Below are positions 16,323 to 24,100 of a stretch of 48,401 nucleotides of DNA, piece by piece. The stretch comes from Flavobacteriaceae bacterium. GTDB taxonomy: Bacteria > Bacteroidota > Bacteroidia > Flavobacteriales > Flavobacteriaceae. The stretch is from NCBI GenBank assembly GCA_017851655.1, contig JAFMMH010000007.1:1-48401 (forward strand), in the 5' to 3' direction. The notes under the pieces were generated by a model, which did not search any database, had not been told where the DNA came from, and worked only from the letters and a program-made list of their open reading frames with translations. The position numbers and the translations under genes are program-made. Positions within the stretch are counted from its first letter, which is position 1, and each line of letters opens with the position of its first letter.

Positions 16323-17723
16323 ATGAAATTAAAAATTATTTTACCGTTGATCATTTTTGTTTGGTCATGCCAACAAAAAGAAACACCACGAAAACCAATA
16401 GCTAAACCTAATGTAGAAGAGGCTTTTGAACCGATTAATGCAGAGGTTGTTTCAAAAGCTGTATTGTATGAAGCCAATATTCGTCAATATTCTGATGAAG
16501 GTAGTTTCAATGCATTCGCGAAAGATTTGCCTTTATTGAAAAAAATGGGGGTTAAAATTATCTGGATGATGCCTATCAATCCGATTTCAACAACCAAAAA
16601 CAAAGGACCTTTAGGAAGTTACTATGCGGTTTCGGATTACACCAAAGTAAACCCTGAATTTGGAACTTTAGAAGATTTCAAGTCTCTCGTAAAACAAGCT
16701 CACCAATTAGGAATGTATGTCATCTTGGATTGGGTGCCTGGACATACTGGATGGGATCATGTTTGGATCAAGGAACATAGTGATTTCTATCTTAAAAACA
16801 GAAAAGGAGAAATTATCGACCCGATTGATTTTAGAACAGGTAAATCTTTCGGTTGGACGGATGTAGCAGATCTGAATTACAATAATTTAGAAATGAGAGA
16901 AGCATTGAGACAAGCCATGATTTACTGGGTGAAGGAAGTGGATATAGATGGCTATCGTATTGATCAGGCTTATGCGGTTCCTCAAGAATTTTATGATAAA
17001 ACCTTCGCTGCTTTAAAAGCTGTTAAGCCAGTTTTCCTTTTAGCGGAAACAGATATCTACCATCCAGGAGGGTTAGAACTTGTGAGTAAATTTGATGCTT
17101 CATATGATTGGTCTGGGCATCATTTATCAAAGGAAGTCGCTCAGGGGCAAAAAAATGCCGTAGACTACTCACGACATCTAAGGAATACAATTCGAAGTTA
17201 CGGGGCTGAAAATATTCTAGTCAATTTTGTTTCTAACCATGATGAAAATTCATGGAACGGTACGATAGAAGAAAGTTATGGCGATGCCGCACATGCCTTT
17301 ATGGCGCTGAACTACACAATCCCAGGGATGCCCTTGATTTATTCTGGTCAAGAATATGACTTAAACAAACGTTTGCTCTTTTTTGAAAAAGATAGCTTTC
17401 CAAAAACTAAAGGAAAAACAATGGATCTTCTTCAGCAATTAGGGGCGTTAAAAAATAACCATTCCGCTTTGGAAAGTGGAGCTGATGGAGGGTCATTCAA
17501 TATGCTTACGACCTCTAAACCACAGCAGATTTTTACTTTTGAACGAGGTAAAAATGGAGACACCTTAGTTGTATTGGCAAATTTAAGTAAGGAATATGCT
17601 CAGTTTACAATGCCTTATGATGGTGAATTCAAGCGGTTTACTGATTTTAAATCCAAGCGTCTTTCTTCGCCTTATGAATATGTTATGAAACCTTGGGAAT
17701 TTTGGATTCTGATCAAAGAATGA
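16323..17723 (+). CDS. GH13 alpha-amylase-family lipoprotein
   Basis: Glycoside hydrolase family 13 enzyme of 466 residues with a lipoprotein signal (hydrophobic segment, then VWSCQQKE, Cys16). It is likely anchored in the outer membrane and acts on alpha-glucans. The TIM-barrel motifs are ILDWVPGHTGWDH (region I) and DIDGYRIDQAY with nucleophile Asp214 (region II). LLAETD has acid/base Glu242, and VSNHDENSW has Asp307. A short C-terminal beta domain closes it. It is 14 nt after the ferredoxin gene and 43 nt before a second lipoprotein. No SusC/SusD pair is near, so this is not a classical polysaccharide-utilisation locus. Confidence 0.92.
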   Translation: MKLKIILPLIIFVWSCQQKETPRKPIAKPNVEEAFEPINAEVVSKAVLYEANIRQYSDEGSFNAFAKDLPLLKKMGVKIIWMMPINPISTTKNKGPLGSYYAVSDYTKVNPEFGTLEDFKSLVKQAHQLGMYVILDWVPGHTGWDHVWIKEHSDFYLKNRKGEIIDPIDFRTGKSFGWTDVADLNYNNLEMREALRQAMIYWVKEVDIDGYRIDQAYAVPQEFYDKTFAALKAVKPVFLLAETDIYHPGGLELVSKFDASYDWSGHHLSKEVAQGQKNAVDYSRHLRNTIRSYGAENILVNFVSNHDENSWNGTIEESYGDAAHAFMALNYTIPGMPLIYSGQEYDLNKRLLFFEKDSFPKTKGKTMDLLQQLGALKNNHSALESGADGGSFNMLTTSKPQQIFTFERGKNGDTLVVLANLSKEYAQFTMPYDGEFKRFTDFKSKRLSSPYEYVMKPWEFWILIKE

Positions 17724-17766
17724 AATTAAATCACTCCATACACCTTAATTTAGTAAATTCAATCTA

Positions 17767-18525
17767 ATGATTCAAAAACCAATTGTAATAGTATTCGTGA
17801 TAAGTCTGATTCTTTCTTCCTGTACTTCTTCAAAAAATCCTTTAGTAATAGGACATAGAGGAGCTAGAGGACATATAGCAGAAAACACTTTGCCGTCTAT
17901 TGCCAAAGCATTGGAGCTCGGTGTTGATGGTATTGAGATTGATGTTTTTCGATGTGCTAGTGGAGAATTAGTTGTTTTTCATGATAGAACTTTGGAGAAA
18001 CTTACAAATGCTACAGGATATATTGAGCAATTGGATTTGGATTCCATTCGCAATATTGAGGTATTGAATGGATTTGCGATTCCTACTTTGGAGGAGGTCA
18101 TGAATTTAATTGATGGACGGGTAGTTTTAAATATTGAATTGAAAGGATCTCAAACAGCTTTACCAACAAATGCGATGCTTCAAACTTTTTTTGAACAACA
18201 GTCTTGGTCTCCTGAAAAGATCTTGATTTCGAGTTTTAATTGGGAAGAGCTAAAATTGTTTTATGAAGCTAATCAGGAAGTTCCTATCGCTGTTCTAACT
18301 GAAGACGATCCTTTAGATGCTATCCCTATTGCAACAAAGCTGAAAGCAAAAGCCATCAATCCCGAACATATCGCTTTGAATAAAGAAAATATTTCAAAAA
18401 TTCAAAAAGCAGGGTTTAAAGTTTATCCTTGGACAGTAAATAAACCTGAAGAAATTAATGCGTTGATTGCATTGGGTGTTGATGGGATCATAACCGATTT
18501 TCCAGAGCGGGTTCCCAGAAATTGA
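17767..18525 (+). CDS. Glycerophosphodiester phosphodiesterase lipoprotein
   Basis: Hydrolyses glycerophosphodiesters from phospholipid turnover to glycerol 3-phosphate and an alcohol. The 252-residue protein has a signal segment ending in the lipobox LSSC (Cys at about residue 19), so it is probably periplasmic or outer-membrane anchored. Catalytic and metal residues are in VIGHRGARGHIAENTLPSI, GIEIDVFRCASGELVVFHD and, later, VLNIELKG. The C-terminal barrel end is VYPWTVNKPEEINALIALGVDGIITDFP. All signature residues are present. It follows the GH13 lipoprotein and may share its transcript. Confidence 0.93.
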   Translation: MIQKPIVIVFVISLILSSCTSSKNPLVIGHRGARGHIAENTLPSIAKALELGVDGIEIDVFRCASGELVVFHDRTLEKLTNATGYIEQLDLDSIRNIEVLNGFAIPTLEEVMNLIDGRVVLNIELKGSQTALPTNAMLQTFFEQQSWSPEKILISSFNWEELKLFYEANQEVPIAVLTEDDPLDAIPIATKLKAKAINPEHIALNKENISKIQKAGFKVYPWTVNKPEEINALIALGVDGIITDFPERVPRN

Positions 18526-18540
18526 GACAGTTTAGTTCTA

Positions 18541-19026
18541 TTAATTTAAATACCAGATTGCTCCGTTGAGTAAAGTGGCAAAACAAACCCACAAAAAATA
18601 AGGATAAAGTAGGTAAGCAGCTTTTTTATCTACCAAACGAAACCAATAAATTGTCCGTTCAATTAGGATCAGTAAAGTGATGATGACAAGGAGTCCTAAA
18701 AGGGGGTTTTTCAATCCAAAAAACACTAAAGACCAAAGACCATTAAAAATGAGTTGCGCTCCAAAATGATATAAAGCTGTTTTCCCCCAACGATGTCTCT
18801 TTCCATAATGCCAAACACTACCAACAGCCCAACCCATGAGTATGTAAAGTAAAGTCCATACTGGTGCAAAAAGCCAATTTGGAGGAGAAAAAAATGGTTT
18901 CACAAGTGCTGCATACCAGTTAGGAATCGCTTGCTGGGTTACAATACTCGAAAGAAACCCTACTGCAAGTGAGAGAGTCACTCCACCCAGAATTGAAATA
19001 AAATAAGAAGCTGTTATTTTCTTCAT
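18541..19026 (-). CDS. TspO/MBR-family tryptophan-rich membrane protein
   Basis: Five-helix membrane protein of the TspO (translocator/peripheral benzodiazepine receptor) family, 161 residues. Relatives bind porphyrins and other hydrophobic ligands. Conserved motifs include PNWYAALVKPFFSPPNWLFAPVWTLLYILMG in the first loop and second helix and the aromatic region FNGLWSLVFFGLKNPLLGL. The C-terminus is PYFLWVCFATLLNGAIWYLN. It is a single gene, convergent with the phosphodiesterase gene (15 nt between) and divergent from the mevalonate operon. Porphyrin-linked or light-stress roles known in other bacteria are not evident from the context. Confidence 0.93.
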   Translation of the reverse strand: MKKITASYFISILGGVTLSLAVGFLSSIVTQQAIPNWYAALVKPFFSPPNWLFAPVWTLLYILMGWAVGSVWHYGKRHRWGKTALYHFGAQLIFNGLWSLVFFGLKNPLLGLLVIITLLILIERTIYWFRLVDKKAAYLLYPYFLWVCFATLLNGAIWYLN

Positions 19027-19093
19027 AATTGTAAATCTAATGGAAATATACGATTTACAAGAATTCTATTCCATTTCATTACAGTTGAAAATG

Positions 19094-19101
19094 TATCTTT
19101 G
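19094..19101 (+). promoter_or_regulatory. -7 element of the mevalonate operon
   Basis: TATCTTTG matches TAnnTTTG exactly and lies 6 nt before the ATG at 19108. No clear TTG lies at the -33 position. If used, the messenger would be almost leaderless, and this favours 19108 over the upstream in-frame TTG at 19099 as the start. Confidence 0.4.
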
Positions 19102-19107
19102 TATTCG

Positions 19108-20181
19108 ATGGAAATTAACCACTTTATTTCTAAAAATTCAAATTCGCCTATTGCCTTTCAAACAAGATGGGAGGCTCCAAGTAACATTGCATTAATTAAG
19201 TATTGGGGAAAGACAGAACCACAAATACCTAAAAATCCTTCTTTGAGTTTTACCTTGTCTTCAAGTGTGACCAAAACGGAAGTTATCTTTACTCCAAAAT
19301 CAGAAGCTAGTTTTGATTTTGAATTTTCTTTTGAAGGGGTTTTAAAGCCAGATTTTCATCCGAAATTGAATACTTTTTTTGAGCGAATTAAGCAATACAG
19401 TCCTTGGCTTGATTCGTATTCTCTTAAGATAGATAGTAGTAATTCATTTCCTCACAGTAGTGGAATCGCCTCCTCAGCATCCGCAATGGCAGCCTTAAGC
19501 TTATGCATTATGGATATGGAAAAGGAGCTTTTTCCAGAATTTGAAAGTGAATTATTTATCAAAAAAGCCTCCTTCCTTGCCCGACTTGGTTCTGGAAGTG
19601 CCTCAAGAAGCATAGAGGGACCTGTTACTTTTTGGGGAAAAAATTCCAGCAGAAAAGAGAGTAGCGATTTATTTGCCACTCCTTTTGGTCAAAATTTGCA
19701 CAATGTATTTAAGGACTATCAGGATACAATTCTCCTTGTAGATAAGGGAAGTAAGCCCGTTTCGAGTACTCAAGGACACCAATTGATGTTTGATCATCCC
19801 TATGCAACTAGTCGTTTTATTCAAGCAGAACAAAATCTGAATACACTGGCATCCATTATGGAAACGGGTGATTTGGATGGTTTTATCAAGATTGTAGAAA
19901 GTGAGGCATTGTCTTTACACGCTATGATGATGACCTCCAATCCCTATTTTATACTGATGCAGCCTCAGACCTTGGAAATTATTCAAAAGATCTGGCAATT
20001 TAGAAAAGAAACTCAGATTCCAATTTGTTTTACCTTGGATGCCGGAGCTAATGTCCATTTGCTGTACCCTATGAATACTAAACCGAAAGTTCATTCTTTC
20101 ATCGATGATGTTTTAGCCGGGTTTTGTCAAAATAGACAATACCTCACAGACTCAGTTGGAACCGGTGCCAAAAAAATGTAA
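19108..20181 (+). CDS. mvaD: Diphosphomevalonate decarboxylase
   Basis: Makes isopentenyl diphosphate from mevalonate 5-diphosphate using ATP; cytoplasmic GHMP-family enzyme and the last step of the mevalonate route. The 357-residue protein has APSNIALIKYWGKTE, the phosphate-binding loop HSSGIASSASAMAALSLCI and GSGSASRSIEGPV. FTLDAGANVHLLYP near the C-terminus carries the catalytic Asp region. I chose the ATG at 19108 because a -7 promoter element ends at 19101. It is first in an operon with mevalonate kinase, a UbiA prenyltransferase and an RsuA-like protein. This arrangement is familiar from Flavobacteriia. Confidence 0.93.
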   Translation: MEINHFISKNSNSPIAFQTRWEAPSNIALIKYWGKTEPQIPKNPSLSFTLSSSVTKTEVIFTPKSEASFDFEFSFEGVLKPDFHPKLNTFFERIKQYSPWLDSYSLKIDSSNSFPHSSGIASSASAMAALSLCIMDMEKELFPEFESELFIKKASFLARLGSGSASRSIEGPVTFWGKNSSRKESSDLFATPFGQNLHNVFKDYQDTILLVDKGSKPVSSTQGHQLMFDHPYATSRFIQAEQNLNTLASIMETGDLDGFIKIVESEALSLHAMMMTSNPYFILMQPQTLEIIQKIWQFRKETQIPICFTLDAGANVHLLYPMNTKPKVHSFIDDVLAGFCQNRQYLTDSVGTGAKKM

Positions 20182-20207
20182 TTTTGAATCAAGAAAATAA
20201 CTCCAGT

Positions 20208-21137
20208 ATGAAAGGACCCCTTTTTTTTGCAAAAATCTTATTATTCGGAGAATATGGAATTATAAAAGATTCCAAAGGTCTTTCTATACCGTATAATTTT
20301 TATCGGGGAGCGCTTAAAATACCTACTGAAGGTGTTGATTTTGATCAAGAATCAAATCAAAAACTGAAAGATTTTGCTGTCTATCTTAAAACCCTTGACT
20401 CTAAAGTCATTGATTTTGATTGGGTAAAATTAGAGAGTGATTTGGCAAAAAACATGTATTTTGACAGCAGTATTCCTCAGGGATATGGAGTAGGGAGTAG
20501 TGGTGCTTTGGTAGCCGCAATTTACGATCAGTATGCGTCTTGTAAAATTACGGTCTTAGAAAATTTGACCAAAGAAAAGCTGGGATACCTCAAAAAGGTA
20601 TTCAGTCTTATGGAATCTTTTTTTCACGGAAAATCCTCAGGTCTAGATCCGTTAAATAGTTATTTAAGCCTTCCTATTCTGATTCATTCTAAAGAAAACA
20701 TTCAAACTACAGGTATTCCGTCTCAGCACAGTATGGGTAAAGGTGCTGTATTTTTATTGGATAGTGGAAAGACAGGAGAAACAGCTCCTATGGTGTCCAT
20801 GTTTATGGAAAACATGAAAAAGGAAGCCTTTAGTAATATGATGCGGGATCAATTTATTAAACGCTCAGATGCTTGTGTTGAGGACTTTTTGAAAGGAAAT
20901 GTAGGTTCCTTGTTTAAAAATATAAAATCTCTATCTGCTTTGGTACTGAATAATTTTCAGCCCATGATTCCCGATGCATTTCATCAACTTTGGCAGCAGG
21001 GTATAGAAACAAATGACTACTATCTCAAATTGTGTGGTTCTGGTGGTGGTGGTTTTATATTAGGTTTTGCACAAGACTTTGACAAAGCCAAAAAGGCTTT
21101 AGAGAAATATCCACTTGAAGTGGTCTATCATTTCTAA
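20208..21137 (+). CDS. Mevalonate kinase-type GHMP kinase
   Basis: Phosphorylates mevalonate (or phosphomevalonate) in isoprenoid synthesis; cytoplasmic. The 309-residue protein has the GHMP elements KILLFGEYGIIKDSKGLS (motif 1), PQGYGVGSSGALVAAIYDQY (motif 2, phosphate loop) and KLCGSGGGGFILGF (motif 3). I chose the ATG at 20208 (MKGPLFFAKILLFGEYG) rather than an in-frame TTG eight codons upstream. It follows the decarboxylase by 26 nt. Mevalonate kinase is the likely identity because of the operon, but substrate specificity among GHMP kinases is hard to read from motifs alone. Confidence 0.88.
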   Translation: MKGPLFFAKILLFGEYGIIKDSKGLSIPYNFYRGALKIPTEGVDFDQESNQKLKDFAVYLKTLDSKVIDFDWVKLESDLAKNMYFDSSIPQGYGVGSSGALVAAIYDQYASCKITVLENLTKEKLGYLKKVFSLMESFFHGKSSGLDPLNSYLSLPILIHSKENIQTTGIPSQHSMGKGAVFLLDSGKTGETAPMVSMFMENMKKEAFSNMMRDQFIKRSDACVEDFLKGNVGSLFKNIKSLSALVLNNFQPMIPDAFHQLWQQGIETNDYYLKLCGSGGGGFILGFAQDFDKAKKALEKYPLEVVYHF

Positions 21138-21145
21138 TATATTTT

Positions 21146-22027
21146 ATGCCTCTCTCGGATATAAACCGGCGTAGCTTTCTTAAAATATTGAGTTTGTTCA
21201 GTTTGGTGAGAGGGTATAATATTATCGTATTGGTAGTCGCTCAGTATTTAACAGCACATTTTATTCTTGCACCCCAGATAGCCTTTTCAGATTTACTATT
21301 AGATTTCAATTTTTTTGCAATTATTTTAGCTTCTGCACTGACTACTTCAGCAGGGTATATCATCAATAATTTTTACGATTCAGCGAAAGACCAGATTAAC
21401 CGCCCTAAAAAATTCATTTTAGAGCACCTAATTTCGCAGCAAAATCAACTTATACTATATCTGTTACTAAACATGTTAGCTATTGTTTTTGCGAGTGTAA
21501 TCTCCATCCGTGTAGTCATGTTTTTTATGTTTTACATGATACTGATTTGGTTTTATAGCAATACGATTAAACGATTATTTTGGTTAAGCAATCTGTTTTC
21601 AGCACTTTTAATGATTCTTCCTTTTTGGGCGATTACACTGTATTTTAAGAATTTTGAATTAGTTATTTTTTTCCATGCTGCCTATTTGTTTTTCCTAATA
21701 TTAGCAAGAGATATCATAAAAGATTTGGAAAATTTTAGAGGTGATTGGGTTCACAGATACAAAACCCTGCCTATTGTTTTTGGTCATGGTGTAGCAAAAA
21801 TCATTATTTCCGCATGTATTTTATGTTCAATACTCCCGACCTACTATCTGATTAGACAACCTCTAGGGTTGATGAATTACTATTTTTGGGCGAGTATTCC
21901 TTTTTTAGGTTTTGTTTTGATTCATCTTTGGATTGCTCAAAACGAAAAGGCGTACCTTTGGTCACATAATTTTATTAAAATATGGATTTTGATAGGTTTA
22001 CTTAGTATTGCCTTGATCTATCGTTAG
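21146..22027 (+). CDS. UbiA-family prenyltransferase (geranylgeranylglycerol-phosphate geranylgeranyltransferase-like)
   Basis: Integral membrane prenyltransferase of 293 residues with about eight helices. The two Asp-rich metal/diphosphate sites are visible: NNFYDSAKDQINRPKK (about residues 72-87) and LARDIIKDLENFRGDW (about 185-200). Flavobacterial relatives are annotated as geranylgeranylglycerol-phosphate geranylgeranyltransferase, an archaeal-lipid enzyme, but the real acceptor in Bacteroidota is unclear. It is 8 nt after mevalonate kinase, so precursor supply and use are in one operon. The pseudouridine-synthase-like gene follows after 6 nt. Confidence 0.87.
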   Translation: MPLSDINRRSFLKILSLFSLVRGYNIIVLVVAQYLTAHFILAPQIAFSDLLLDFNFFAIILASALTTSAGYIINNFYDSAKDQINRPKKFILEHLISQQNQLILYLLLNMLAIVFASVISIRVVMFFMFYMILIWFYSNTIKRLFWLSNLFSALLMILPFWAITLYFKNFELVIFFHAAYLFFLILARDIIKDLENFRGDWVHRYKTLPIVFGHGVAKIIISACILCSILPTYYLIRQPLGLMNYYFWASIPFLGFVLIHLWIAQNEKAYLWSHNFIKIWILIGLLSIALIYR

Positions 22028-22033
22028 TACAAA

Positions 22034-22807
22034 ATGAAAATGAAACCTAAAAGCAATGCTCCAATGGAAAATTCCATTCCTAAAAAAATTAAATCTCCTG
22101 ATCACGTTAGACTCAATAAATTTTTGTCTAATGCTGGGATTTGTTCCAGACGTGAAGCTGATGAAAATATTAAAATGGGGCTGGTTCAGGTTAATGGCAA
22201 AGTAGTCACAGAAATGGGGTATCAAGTAGGACCCAAAGATGATGTAAAATACGATGGATCTCGAATTCAGAAAGTTCCTCCTGTGTATGTATTACTTAAT
22301 AAACCTAAAGGTTTTGTTGCTACTGCACACGGAAATGTGACTAAAAAGTCAGTTCAAGAATTAATTCGTACAGCTTCGAAAATTCAGCTTCCTCCGATTG
22401 GTGCTATGGGAAGACCCATGACAGGCTTACTCTTGTTTACTAATGACGAAGCCTTGCACAAAAAATTAAGTCATTCAAATTCCATACCCATGGTGTATCA
22501 AGTCATTTTGGATCAAAATGTAACAAAGGAAATGATTGCCCAGCTTAAAGAAGGACAGTTGGTTTTTGAGAAGCATGTTAAAATTAGTTCAATAAGTCAT
22601 TTAGATGGTAAATCAAAAAATGAAATAGGAATTGAAGTACATTCACTTGGCCCAGGTGTGCTGATCAAATTATTTGAAGCAGTAGGACTAAAAGTAGTTC
22701 AATTGGATCGTGTGACTTTTGGGGGTTTAACAAAAAAAGATTTACCTCGAGGTACCTGGAGAAAGCTCAGTATTAAAGAAGTGGGGTTTTTGAAAATGCT
22801 CCCCTAA
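22034..22807 (+). CDS. RsuA/RluB-family pseudouridine synthase homologue, probably inactive
   Basis: A 257-residue protein with an S4 RNA-binding domain (VRLNKFLSNAGICSRREADENI, about residues 25-46) followed by an RsuA-type catalytic fold (YVLLNKPKGFVATAHG). The catalytic motif GRLDxxTxG aligns without gaps to GAMGRPMTG at residues 123-131, so the essential Asp is Gly126 and the Arg of GRLD is Ala. The second conserved motif GRNRQVRRMFE reads LGPGVLIKLFE. LDRVTFGGLTKKDLPRGTWRKL is conserved. The frame is intact, so this looks like a maintained protein that may still bind RNA but not isomerise uridine. The 3' end overlaps the convergent gene by 66 bp. Confidence 0.85.
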   Translation: MKMKPKSNAPMENSIPKKIKSPDHVRLNKFLSNAGICSRREADENIKMGLVQVNGKVVTEMGYQVGPKDDVKYDGSRIQKVPPVYVLLNKPKGFVATAHGNVTKKSVQELIRTASKIQLPPIGAMGRPMTGLLLFTNDEALHKKLSHSNSIPMVYQVILDQNVTKEMIAQLKEGQLVFEKHVKISSISHLDGKSKNEIGIEVHSLGPGVLIKLFEAVGLKVVQLDRVTFGGLTKKDLPRGTWRKLSIKEVGFLKMLP

Positions 22808-24100
22808 TGGACCTTTGATCAATTCCCAAAGGAAAATTCCATAGACCATGCTATAAGCCGTAATTTGGATCACAGTTTGTTCTTCAAATACCTCCGTACC
22901 GTAGGCACTATAACTCCAAAACACGACTAGACTCCATACCAAAGGATAAACATAACCACTTAGGATTCCCAAAAAGATAAGATTGATGATATACCAAGGA
23001 TGTACGGTAGTCGCGATGAAAAAGTAAACGCTCAATAATAAAAGCATACTTTTTAATAAGGATACTGTAGTGCGGTTTGAACGAAGAAAACTTATAATAA
23101 AAATAAAACCCACTATGATAAAAGGTGTCACTTCTCCCAATTTACGAATGATATTATAGCCTTTCACTTTGTATCCAACAGCTCGTATGATATTATAAAT
23201 ACTCCCATTAAACTCAAAAGTAGTAAACCATAATCGAACAGTTTCATTGTAGTGTTCTACCATGTCCCCTTCCCAAAAGGGAACCCAAAAGAGTAAGGAG
23301 ACCAAAAGGATTGAGCAGCAACAATAAATAAATCGTTTGAATCCTAAGTACTTGAAAAAAACGGGTATGAGAAGCAAGGGAATGAGTTTGATGGCAATGG
23401 CAATTCCCATAAAAATCCCACCCAAAAAACTCCGTTTTTGTATGAGGTACGTCAATCCAATTAGTGTAAAACAAAACATTAAACTTTCTCCGTGAAGATT
23501 TCCAATTCCTTCGATGATCACTAAGGGATTTAAAAAATACCAAGCAATCTGGTTGGGTTCAAATGACAATGTTTTTAGCAATTGGCATCCTACAAAAAAG
23601 AGCGCTATATCTCCCAAAAAGTAAATTATTCTGATCGTCAAAATTCCATCCATAATACTTTCCTGATGGAATAAGGCTGCAAGTTTGAAAAGGTATTGAC
23701 TTGCAGGAGGATAGTTTGAAAAATTTCCATTACTCAAACTCCCCATTTTTTCATAAAGTAAATTAGAGTCTGGAAAACCAACAATATTGATAAGCTGATT
23801 GGGAGTGTGAAGGTAGGGATTGATACCAAGTTGTTGTAGCTGCCCATCCCATAAAAACCGATAAAAATCCTGAGAAAGTTCAGGAATATGATCAAAAAAA
23901 ACGAGTCTACATAAAACACCTAAAAGGAATATGTTTCCTAAACTACTGTAATGCCTGATCCAAAACCAAAGAATTACAAATAGGCTAGAATAGATGCTTA
24001 GCAGCAAAAAAGTATCTGAACGATTCACCAAATTCGATAAGGTGTAGCATCCTAAAATGATCAATACGGCACTTGCAAAACGAGCTAATTGTCTTTGCAT
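22742..24100 (-). CDS. Polytopic membrane glycosyltransferase (GT87/mannosyltransferase-like)
   Basis: A 452-residue GT-C-type membrane enzyme with about ten or more hydrophobic segments. It probably uses a polyprenyl-phosphate sugar donor and acts outside the cytoplasm. The early extracytoplasmic loop LSQDFYRFLWDGQLQQLGINPYLHTP (about residues 75-100) is typical of mannosyltransferases of this class, with a catalytic acidic residue near the first helix. GIAIAIKLIPLLLIPVFF follows in the middle. It is last in a minus-strand operon and begins directly after the stop of the CESA-like gene (0 nt). Its C-terminal 22 codons overlap the convergent RsuA-like gene. Confidence 0.82.
   Translation of the reverse strand: MQRQLARFASAVLIILGCYTLSNLVNRSDTFLLLSIYSSLFVILWFWIRHYSSLGNIFLLGVLCRLVFFDHIPELSQDFYRFLWDGQLQQLGINPYLHTPNQLINIVGFPDSNLLYEKMGSLSNGNFSNYPPASQYLFKLAALFHQESIMDGILTIRIIYFLGDIALFFVGCQLLKTLSFEPNQIAWYFLNPLVIIEGIGNLHGESLMFCFTLIGLTYLIQKRSFLGGIFMGIAIAIKLIPLLLIPVFFKYLGFKRFIYCCCSILLVSLLFWVPFWEGDMVEHYNETVRLWFTTFEFNGSIYNIIRAVGYKVKGYNIIRKLGEVTPFIIVGFIFIISFLRSNRTTVSLLKSMLLLLSVYFFIATTVHPWYIINLIFLGILSGYVYPLVWSLVVFWSYSAYGTEVFEEQTVIQITAYSMVYGIFLWELIKGPLGEHFQKPHFFNTELSPGTSR

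Noticed and set aside
16323-17723. An alpha-glucan polysaccharide-utilisation locus
   Set aside because: There is no SusC/SusD pair, no regulator of the SusR or hybrid type and no second amylase; it is an isolated GH13 lipoprotein.
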